DNA of 64,000 nucleotides, taken from the NCBI GenBank assembly GCA_012064385.1, contig QRDG01000622.1, positions 434,001-498,000 of the forward strand, written 5' to 3'. The position numbers were made by a program, and so were the translations under genes. Shown here piece by piece: positions 55,123 through 64,000 of the stretch (positions within the stretch are counted from its first letter, which is position 1; every line of letters begins with the position of its first letter). The notes beneath the pieces were generated by a model. It had not been told where the DNA came from. It saw only the letters and a program-made list of their open reading frames with translations, and did no database searches. Source of the DNA: Puccinellia tenuiflora (Eukaryota; Streptophyta; Magnoliopsida; Poales; Poaceae).

Positions 55123-55694
55123 TTATTTATATTGTTTTTTCAAATATCTACTTTAGGCTCTGTTTGCCAAGTGAAGATATTCTAAAACCGAAGTACTTCT
55201 ATGCCCTCCCTCGAAACAGGCTTTCGCCCCGCTATATTAATATAGCCGATACAAAGCGATACCCCTGCTGGGGCAAACAACACAAAGAAAGCCCAAAAGA
55301 AACTGAAAAGAAAAGGAAAAGAGAAAAAAAACGCCGACAATGGCGGATCGATGAAAACGGAGATGACTCGCCACCGATGTGCCCTTCGGAGAACATCCAC
55401 CACGCTCCTAGCACTCCGAAGCGCCGCGTACCAAGCAGCACCTCCAAGAAGGTGATCGACGATGACGCCCCTGCTGCCCGACCGGTCCCAGGGTTACCCC
55501 TGGTACGCGTTCTAGGGTTTCCCCAGTACGCTACGGGGGTGGGGAAGGGGTACATCTGACGCCCTTCAGGAAGGGAGGCCACACCCGTAGGCGTAGCTGT
55601 GTCGGTGTCGAGACGACGGGAATTGCTCCCGACCTCCAAAAAACCACGTACTCGGACGTTCCGTAGCACTCCACCAAGCTTGCTGCCCGCCAGC
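55123..55694. other. 3' flank; possible LINE tail in reverse orientation
   Basis: First 60 bp are an AT-rich 3' UTR. About 55182-55600 has the GCTATATTAATATAGC palindrome and GCGATACCCCTGCTGGGGCA context that I associate with cereal non-LTR element tails. There is no RT domain, so this is only suggestive. It ends in CCAGC, the base run before H. Confidence 0.35.
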
Positions 55695-57282
55695 TGATAT
55701 GTGTCAAACGTATCTATAATTTTTGATTGATTCATGCTAGTTTTGTGATGTTGTAACATGTTTTTCTTATCATATTAATCATTTTTATGCATTTTATTGG
55801 ACTAACCTATTGACAAGATGCCTAGCGTCAGTTTCCTGTTTTTGCTGTTTTTGTATTTCAGAAAAGTCACTTCAGGAAATATCATCGGATTGAGCTGAAA
55901 ATTTACGGAGATTTTTTATGCGACGGAAGACACCTGTGGACCAAAGGGCCTGGGGGGCACCGAGGGGCCACAGGCAGGTGCCTACCGTGGCCCCACCTAG
56001 ACCCGCGGGTGGGACCCGCCTTCGCCCCCTGGGCACCGCCTCGGCCCCCTCCGACACCTATAAAATCCCTTTTAACCTAAAAACGATGGGGCGGCCATTA
56101 TTTTCCAGAAAAGTCATCCCGAGGCGCCGTCAACTCAAACCCTAGTTCGGGGGTGATTCTGAAGCAGATCCCGGCACTCTGCCGGAGGGGAGATCGATCC
56201 CGAAGGGCTCTTCATCGCCATGCCTTCCTCCGGGATGATTTGTGAGTAGTCCCACCTTGGACCTTGGGTCCATGGCAGTAGCTAGATGGTAGTCTCTCTC
56301 TTGTGCTTCATGTCTTATGATCTTGTGAGCTGCCTAACATGATCAAAATCGATTATTGTAATGCTATGTGATGTGTTGGCTGGGATCCGATGGATTCTAA
56401 AGTTATGATCAGATTGTGCATGATTCTTATATGTTGATTTATGTTATTGCATTCTCTCCGATGTGCATAGTTACTTTGGCCAAGTGATTGTGTGGATCTC
56501 TAAGAGAGAGTATTTATGCTAGATAGTGGGTTCATGCCCCGTTTTGTTCCTGGGCACGAGTGACAGAAACGTCTAAGGGCGAGGATGTGCTGTTGCTACT
56601 AAGGGTAAAACTGTGGTGTTAAAGTCTATTTTGATATTTAATATTGCTTACTTCATGCGCTTTACTTAATGCAAATGTCTGTTGCTTGCAACTTAATACC
56701 GATGGGTGACAGGCTGGATAGCGATCCCACGGTGGACTTTTTAGACAAAGATGCAGTTGGACTCAACGGTCTTTGTTCATTGTCGTGATGCCTACTTAAA
56801 TATTATCATGTTCTCTTTGTCATAGCTAGATTAATTTTGTGTTATAATCTTGTCAATTGCCCAGCTGTAATTTGTTTACCCATCATATGAATGTTCTATT
56901 TACTCGAGAGACTCCACTAGTGAACCCATGGCCCCGGTCCATCTTTTTATATTGATTGCAACCTTTATTCATCACTTTTCACCATCATTACTCCTCTGGT
57001 CCATTTCATAGTTCATCTATTTCACTATACAATTAACCGCTTTGTTTTCTGCGAGACCGGAAAGATTAACAACCTTTCCGTCATTGGGGGCAAAGTATTT
57101 TGGTTGAGTGTGTGCAGGTCCACGTCTGTTGAAAATTAAGTGCCAGAGATCTTCAACATTCACTTTGTTGTTGATCAAGGTCCTACTGGTTCGATAAACC
57201 TCAGTTTGTTATCGAGGGAAAACTGCTGCTTGCTACATCTCCGCCTTCGCTCGGGGCACCACCCAACTCATCATCAGTAGCA
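55695..57282 (+). repeat. 5' LTR of H
   Basis: TGATATG to GTAGCA. It matches G (in reverse) along its whole length. Confidence 0.88.
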
Positions 57283-57296
57283 ATCAAGCTCTTTTC

Positions 57297-57314
57297 TGGC
57301 GCCGTTGCTGGGGA
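57297..57314 (+). promoter_or_regulatory. Primer binding site of H (tRNA-Asp type)
   Basis: TGGCGCCGTTGCTGGGGA, 14 bp after the LTR. It has one change (T for C) compared with the site in C. Confidence 0.88.
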
Positions 57315-57478
57315 TCTTGGAGCCACAGCAAGGGGAGTCTCATACTCTCAATCACTTTATTTTGTTTTTGTCTTGCTTGTTTTATTTCTCGTTAGCTTAT
57401 TTTTCCCGTTGCAAAATTTTAAAACCCAAAAAAATTAGTATAATCTTTATTCATGTCTTGTTATTTTATTTCATCATT

Positions 57479-59793
57479 ATGTCTTCCACTGAAAACACCA
57501 AGTTGTGTGACTTTACTAGCACTAATAACAATGATTTCATATGCTCTCCAATTGCTCCACCCGCTACTAAAGCGGAATCTTATGAAATTAAGCCTGCCTT
57601 GTTAAATCTTGTTATGAAAGAGCAATTTTCTGGTGCTAGTACTGATGATGCCGCCTCTCATTTAAATATTTGTTGAGTTATGTGATATGCAAAAGTATAA
57701 AGAGGTAGAAAGTGACATCATAAAACTGAAGCTTTTCCCTTTCTCTTTGAGAGGGAGAGCAAAAAAATGGTTATTGTCTTTGCCTAGAAATAGTATCGAT
57801 TCTTGGATTAAATGTAAAGATGCTTTTATTGGAAAATATTATCCACCAGCTAAAATCATACAATTAAGGAGTAACATTATGAACTTTAGACAATTTGATA
57901 ATGAACATGTTGCTAAAGCTTGGGAGAGAATGAAATTCATGGTTAAAAATTATCCCACGCATGGATTAACTATGTGGAGAGACAATTTGCTACCCGCATG
58001 GGTAGCTACACACCCATGCGTTATACGGAGATGCAAGCCGTATGTATCAGTTTTAGCTTGTTTTCCTAGTAAAACACGGATATTTGGTGTACAAAACTGG
58101 TTTCGGAATTTTTAAAAAAAAAAAATTTGGTCGTCATTTTTAGCTTTTTTTCATAGTTGACTTTTTTGTTGACTTTTGGGTCAAACTTTACTAAAAAAAT
58201 CACAGCAGATGGAAAAAAATTCGAAAAAATTTCAAAATACTTTTTAATATTTCTATCAACTCTACTAGTGACATCCCCCTTGTCTACTTGAGTAATCTCA
58301 TTTTACCATTGCATATACTTTCGGTCAAACTTAGGGTGTGTAGCTACCCATGGGGGTAGCAAGTCTTTTCCGTAACTATGTGGATGGTTATCCAAACTTT
58401 TTATTTAGGTTTGAATTTTTCTTCAAGGAACCTCTTGGACTCGGCCGCGGGAGGCACCTTCATATCCACAACATTAGGTGCAGCAACTAAACTCTTGGAT
58501 GAGATGATGACAAATTATTCACAATGGCATACCGAAAGAGCTCCAAGTGGTAAGAAGGTAAATTCTGTCGAGAAAATTTCCTCTTTGAGTGATAAGGTTG
58601 ATATGATTATGTCTATACTTGCTACCAATCAGTCCCATATTGATCCTAATAATGTCCCACTTGCTTCATTAATTGACCAAGAAAAGGATCAAGTTGATGT
58701 TAATTTTCTTAATAGAAGTAACTTCAACAATAATGCTTATTGAAATAATTTTGTTAGTAACAACTATAAGGCTTATCCTCCCAATAATGGCAACTCTTAT
58801 GGCAATTCCTATGGTAATTCTTATAATACTAATAAGAATGTGTCCTCTGATCTTGAAAATGTTTTAAAGGAATTTATCACTTCGCAAAAAGCTTTCAATA
58901 AAACAGTCGAAGAGAAACTTGAAAAACTGGATAGACTTGTCTCTAAAGTGGAAGATCTTGCTCATGATGTTGAAATTTAAAAAATTATAACCACTCCTTT
59001 TCAAGACAAGCCTACTGAATCTTTAAATGCTATTTCTATTCAAATTAATGAGAATGAAAGGATGATGGCTCGCTTGAAAGCTAGGTGGGCTAGAGAGAAA
59101 GAAGAAGCTGGAATTGCTGAATCCAAACTACTAATGAGGAACCTCCTAGCCTATTTAAAGATGATGAAATTGATTTTGATAATTGCAATCTTACTGAAGT
59201 CATAAAGTTCCTACAAAAACTTGCTAAGTCACCGGATGCTAGTAAATTAAATATTGCCTTCACCAAACATATTACCGATGCTCTTATCAAGGCTAGGGAA
59301 GAAAAGCTTAAGCTAGAAACTTCTATTCCTAGAAAATTAGAAGATGGATGGGAACCCACTATTAAGATGAAAATAAATGACTTTGATTGTAATGCTTTAT
59401 GTGATCTTGATGCTAGTGCTTCTGTTATGACTAAAAGTTTCTATGATATGCTCAATTTAAATTCTTTGGAAGAGTGCTATTTAAATGTTCATCTTGCTGA
59501 TTCTTCTAAAAGAAACCTTTGGGTAGAGTTTATGATGTCCTTATTGTTGTTAATGATAACTATGTTCCCGTTGATTTTATTGTTATGGACATTGAGTGTA
59601 ATGCTTCTTGTCCTATTATTTTGGGGAGACCGTTGGTGCCATTATTGATATGAATGAGGGAAATATAAGATTTCAGTTCCCCCTCAGAAGAGGGATGGAG
59701 AACTTCCCTAGAAAGAGAAAAAATCTTTCCTTTGAATCAATCATAAGGTCAAGCTATGCTCTTGATGTTGCAAAGGCCTCCGAAAAAACTTGA
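57479..59793 (+). pseudogene. gag-protease of H, heavily broken
   Basis: Starts at ATG 57479 (MSSTENTKLCDF). A one-base frame loss near 57672 separates it from the gag core at 57687 (LKLFPFSLRGRAKKWLLSLP, then FRQFDNEHVAKAWERMK). A MITE (57979-58372) splits gag. It resumes with WMVIQTFYLGL, an Asn/Tyr/Gly-rich tail (NNGNSYGNSYGNSY) and a coiled-coil-like VEEKLEKLDRLVSKVEDL. Stops occur at 58741 (TGA) and 58978 (TAA). The protease segment has DLDASAS at about 59407, where the catalytic loop normally has Gly after Leu, and a frameshift after SSKRN. ILGRP is followed by a short deletion that removes the usual FLRT. It ends at TGA 59791-59793. There is no RT or integrase after it. Confidence 0.82.
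57979..58372. mobile_element. MITE (Mutator-like?) inside gag of H
   Basis: 394 bp with near-perfect inverted segments GCTACCCGCATGGGTAGCTA...CACACCC and GGGTGTGTAGCTACCC...GGGTAGC, about 9-18 bp in from the ends. TAACTATGTGGA (12 bp) occurs on both sides (57967-57978, 58373-58384) and the gag reading resumes across it. A long target duplication favours the Mutator group (usually 9 bp); three extra matching bases may be chance. Confidence 0.75.
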
Positions 59794-61278
59794 TATTTGA
59801 CATTGCGCCTAGCTAAAAGGTGTTAAAGAAAAGAGCTTGTTGGGAGGCAACCCATATTTTACTTTCAGTTTGTTTTTTACTTTTCTTGAGTCTTGGAGTT
59901 GTTGCCTCTGTAGAAACTTCATTGTATCCTTTTATTTTGTTTTTTTATGCCAAGTTTAGCCTCTAATGCATTGAAAGTGCGAGGTGTTGTTTTGCTGTCC
60001 AGAAACAGATTTCTGTCCTTCACTGTTCGAAAATTCAAAAAATCTATGAATTTTCTATTTTTCTGAACTTTTTAGACAGCAAGCCTGATACTTTTATATA
60101 TCTTTCTTTAGTTTTGAGTTTTCTGATAAGAGCTACAGAAGTGCCTCGAAAAATTCGATCTTTACAGACTATTCAGATTTTGACAGATTCTGCTTTTATT
60201 TTGTATTCGTCTCTTTACTATCGTCAAATGTGATACTCTAGAGGTGGAGTGCCACATTAAGCCTTAGTAAACAGTAGCTAATGCCTAATAAATTTGTTTT
60301 GTAATTTGTCTTGAGTTGAACACATGTGCATTTTAATTTATGAGCACTAACCCTCTAATCAGTTTATGAGAAGTTTTGTGTGAAGTGAGTTTTTAAGTTC
60401 CAAAGGAGAGGATAATGAAGAAATTGAAGATGAATCAGAGCTCAAGCTTGGGGATGCCCCCATGACACCCCCTCTGAATATCAAGAATTATCAAGCATCA
60501 AAGCTTGGGGATGCCCAAGGCATCCCCTCTTCTTCATCGACTATCATGAGGTCGTCTTCGTTGAACTAAGTTTTTATCACTTTACATATTATGTGCTATA
60601 CTTGGAGCGTCTTTTTACTTTCAGTTTTGTTTATTTGTTTGTTGGTCATATGCTTGTTGGATCCTTGCTTTGTTTATGTGGTAGAGAGACACCCTCCGCT
60701 TTTTCGTTTGAATACTCCTGTGCTTCGCTTATATTTTGTTGAGTATTCTTAGCTACTGTTTGTTTGCTAGTAAGCTCTCGCTTTTAGCTTTTATCTTATT
60801 TAGATCTGCTAGTAGTTGTTGTTAAACTCTCTTGTTCTTCACTTATATTTGTTGGAGAGTTGTTATTGATAAATTGCTTGAATTGTCAAAGTGACAAAAT
60901 GCTATTCATGTGATAGTGGAAAAAACGAAAGCCTACATAGTATTGTACATTATTGTGTGGATGCTTGATACTTCTTATTTGTTTTGAGATATTAAGATGA
61001 ATGCTTAAACTTGCTTGTTATTTTAGTGGAATTGATTAGTAAAGAAATACTGTTAAAAGCTTGAAACTGTGTGGTGTTTCGTAGTTGTTAATTCATTAAG
61101 CTAATCTTTCCATCAAAAGAATTGTTTGGTCAATAAGGGAGACGGCGTGGAGATTTTATGGTTATGATTGACTAATGTCTTATGTTACTCTGTTACCAGT
61201 TAATATTAGATGTTTGCTTCAAATACCTTCTTTGCTAAGCCTAAAAATTCGTACTGAGTGTATGGTTCACTCATGCAT
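59794..61278 (+). other. 3' internal region of H (non-coding)
   Basis: AT-rich. It contains two purine-tract-like CAAGCTTGGGGATGCCC / AAAGCTTGGGGATGCCC motifs at 60443-60456 and 60500-60515. It starts with the TGTTGGGAGGCAACCC stretch that C and D share in related form (GGGAGGCAAC). No coding frame. Confidence 0.75.
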
Positions 61279-64000
61279 TGTAATGCCCCGGGGTTTTTCC
61301 CCAAATTAGATTTTTGCTTGTTTTTGTTTTTTTGCATCATCATGACATCAGCATCATCGCATCGCATATTTTTGACAACAAAAATTATTTTATTAAACCA
61401 AATTTTATTTTGCTAAAAATTGTCGGAAAATATTTTAACCGAGACGTTCGTCTCCATTTTCGAAAATTAATTGCCAAATTAAATTTGCAAAAGAAAATAA
61501 ATGTTTTGAGATGCGAGAGAGCAGCCCAGCTAGCTAGGCCCAAAAGCCTAGCAAAGCAAACCCTAGCCTCCAAACCCTAATTCCTGCCCTGGCTCTTTTC
61601 CTCCTACCCCCCTACACCTTGCAGCCACCCTCCTACATTTTTGTCGTTTCGCGAATCCGCCCTTCCACCTTCCCCATTTTTTCCCTTTTGCCCCCTCCTC
61701 TCTTTTCTCTCTCCCTTTCTTTTTCTTCCTTTTCTTTTCTCCTTTTTTTTTTCCTTCTCCTCTTATCTCCTTCCTCCCTGTGCCTGCACGCAGCACACCA
61801 CCCGCACCCTCTCCTTCCTCCCGACGGGCCGCCGCCAGCCCGCGCCTGGCCTCACCGTCGCCTCCCTCCTCTCCTTCCCCCTCATCCCCTACTCCTCACC
61901 GCGCTGAACCTCGCCGTCCTCTCCCTCCATCGCGCCCGAGCCCGCATCCAACCTCCCCGGCCATCTCCTCTTCCTCCGGCCCCGTCCCTGCTCCTCTCGG
62001 CCAGGCCGACGTCGCCTCGGTCCCCTGCGCCTCTCCCTCATCCCGTGCTGCCCCGCAGGCATCCTTCCTCGCCACGCCCGGCCTCCCCCTTCCCTTGCGC
62101 GACTCCGGCCAGCTCCGGCCGCGCGCCCTCCGCCCCTCCTCATCCACGCTGGCCCGCTTCCCCTCGCCTCCCTCCTCGGCCGGCCAGCATGCCTGCATCC
62201 GCGGCCGCCCCAGCTCGCCTCCAGTAGCCCCTCCTCGCTCCCCTGCGTGTACGTCTTCTCCAGCGCACGCCATGTGTTCGATGTAATGCTCCCAAGAAAA
62301 ACGGTGCCCTTTCCGTTGCCGTGACCCATTCCCGACGCCTCCCTTGCACGTCTCCGTTGAGTTCCCGACGCCCGCCGCTGTTTTCGTTTCCCGACCTCCT
62401 CCGTGTTCCCGTCTCCGTCTCGTGGACGTCCCGTTTCCGTCCCCGACGGCTTCGTGCCTCCGACCCGATGCCTCCGTGATCGTGTGTCTCCGTTTCTGTG
62501 GTGTTTCCCGACGGTTCCCCGTCTCTCGTTTCCCCGGTGTTTCCCGATCCCCGTTCCCGGTGACGTGAAGCCGAAGACCCGCCAAGTGCTACGCCTCCGT
62601 GAACCCGACAAGGCCTTCCCCGACACCGGAACCCCGCCAAGTTCTCCGTGTCCGAGTTGTGTCGGCCGCCTTCGTGCGCGCCCGTGAAGTCCAAAGACCG
62701 GAACCTGACAAGATCCCCGAGTACCCCGACGCCGTGAACCCCGACAACCCCGAAGCCCGGAACGCCAAGGTCCGCCACGACGACGACCCTAGTACGACTA
62801 CTTCCTCGACGTCGACTACTTCGACTACTTCGACTCCGGACGGACATCTACATCGACTACTTCCTCTCCGATCCGAAGACGGCGGTTCCGAAATCCGAAG
62901 ATCCCCGAATCCGATGTGCGACCCCAACCCTAAACCCCTATATGCGATATCTTATAAAATCATGCATCATTAATTAACATCGAACCTTTATCTATTTAGT
63001 CGAATTAAATCAATTTAATTATGGGGTTTTGTCCGGTGCATCTATATCTCGCACCGATCCCATTTAAAATGATTTGCCATGTGTTAGGGAATAAAATTGG
63101 ACAACCTTTACTTTGTCATGCATCATGTCATCAACATGCCGCTTCTTTTGCCGTAGAAGTAAAATGCATCTTTTTCGTTGCCCAGTGTTCGTTGCTTCTT
63201 CGGGAATAGGACGTTGAGTTGATGTGAGCAACGACAGGTTCTGCTACCTCTACCGGATTGCAGGCAAGTGATACTCCCTTGCTATCTTTGCTTGTTTTCT
63301 GTCTCTCACTCGTCCTATCTTTTGTTCCTTGCTAGCCTTATGTCACGATGCTTGTGTCTCGATCCTATATGCATGTTTCCTTTGCAGCCACGATATGCCA
63401 CCACCCCCACATCCTATTACCTGTTGCTTGTTTACCTTGTTAGCCTTGCGAGTCGTAGTGCATGCTTAGGTGCTTTGCTTCAGTCCTGTTATCTTTTTGT
63501 CTAGTCCTGTTGATAACATGATAGATAGACTCAACTAAACTGGTAATCTTTAATTTCTGTTGCGATGGAATAACTTAAATAAAGATAAGGCACCGGCAGA
63601 AGGCCAATCGTGGTGATTTGTTCTGCTAGTGTCGCCTAGGACCCGAGTTCTTTTCCGCTGATCCAAGACTGAGCGCACTAACCACATGTGGGAGTTCTAT
63701 GGGCCTCCCCGCAATCTATTACCGGATCCTCAAACCTGTCCATGATGCCACAAGTAGTTCGGGTGTTTCGTAGATTTTGCGGACCGTGCGTTAACCGCAT
63801 GTGGAAGGAGGGGCAATCGTATGAGTGTTCCCTCCCGAAGCCGTTCACGCAACGGTTAGGCCCACCTCGAAGCTTCGGCCGGACTCTCAAGGTGGATCAG
63901 TCCTAGCTAGGTGGCTCCCTGGACTTGTTTGTATTGAAGGGAAGTATTGCGTCGAAACCTCCACCGGTACACCTCTAAGCGAGAGTTTCGATGCGTGTGG
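61279..64000 (+). mobile_element. LTR J (probable long Gypsy LTR), continues past window
   Basis: Begins abruptly at TGTAATGCCCCGGGG after TGCAT (61274-61278, candidate target duplication). The sequence changes from AT-rich H to CT-rich, then GC-rich leader-like sequence (61560-62560), then an imperfect CCGACAACCCCGAAGCCCGG-type and GACTACTTCGAC repeat region (62700-62870), then AT-rich sequence. This order is typical of long cereal Gypsy LTRs as I remember them. The GC-rich open frames here have no domain, and several overlap on both strands. The second end and the primer site lie outside the window. Confidence 0.6.

Larger units (their letters stand above)
55695..61278 (+). mobile_element. 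Element H: Athila-like Gypsy, 5' LTR plus internal region
   Basis: 5' LTR 55695-57282 (1588 bp, TGATATGTGTC to CAGTAGCA), tRNA-Asp primer site, degenerate gag-protease and a long AT-rich 3' region. At 61278 it is interrupted by LTR J. Its own 3' LTR is not in the window. LTR solo copies of this family are G and, as a fragment, 43402-43742. Confidence 0.88.

Noticed and set aside
55123..55560. Frame downstream of the DUF247 gene
   Set aside because: It begins in the shadow of exon 2, has no domain and runs into repeat-like sequence.
61619..62973. GC-rich open frames on both strands of J
   Set aside because: Overlapping frames on both strands, no domain, in a region with LTR-leader character. 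Treated as LTR sequence.
1..64000. tRNA and rRNA genes
   Set aside because: None seen. The only tRNA-related matches are primer binding sites of the retroelements.

Overview
The window looks like intergenic DNA from a large, repeat-rich grass genome, most likely a Triticeae species (wheat, barley, goatgrass or rye group). The reasons are nested Athila-like Gypsy elements primed by tRNA-Asp, grass-style Copia LTRs, Stowaway and Tourist MITEs, a CACTA terminus, and one plant DUF247 gene with grass-like high GC. There are no prokaryotic features. Many open frames here only start at TTG, CTG or GTG and are not genes.

Layout. (1) 1-2550: old low-copy sequence with a fragment of a 26S proteasome RPN5-like gene. 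(2) 2551-8200: nest one, three solo LTRs inside each other (A 2551-8200, containing G 4084-8013, containing I 5623-7946), with near-perfect to perfect target duplications. (3) 8201-9879: a CACTA terminus, a short coding-like fragment and a broken glutamate-receptor-like (GLR) fragment. (4) 9880-31486: nest two, four levels deep: solo LTR F contains Athila-like element C (10124-30176, + strand), which contains related element D (14962-27424, - strand), which contains the non-autonomous element E (20232-26417, - strand). C, D and E have perfect 5-bp target duplications (CCGGA, TGCTG, GCTAT). (5) 31487-43401: about 12 kb of unassigned DNA with two MITEs, a heat-shock-factor DNA-binding-domain relic, a perfect 32-bp inverted repeat and a local tandem duplication. 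(6) 43402-51788: a Gypsy LTR fragment, a broken Harbinger transposon, and a Tourist-like MITE split by a young Copia element K (45183-51588, target duplication AAAAT). (7) 51789-55122: upstream region and the one apparently intact host gene, a two-exon DUF247 protein. (8) 55695-61278: Athila-like element H with degenerate gag-protease, itself hit by a MITE. (9) 61279-64000: start of another long LTR (J).

None of C, D, E or H carries reverse transcriptase or integrase in the sequence seen. They look like elements mobilised in trans. C and H carry gag plus protease. D keeps C-like LTRs, primer site and 3' region, but in place of gag it has an unrelated acidic 425-residue frame. E has its own LTR family, a tRNA-iMet primer site and a 970-residue frame of unknown function built partly from internal repeats. 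D and E, together with a purine-tract-like motif repeated through C, D and H, are the most interesting items. K is the only element with a full gag-pol, and one in-frame TAG in integrase breaks it.
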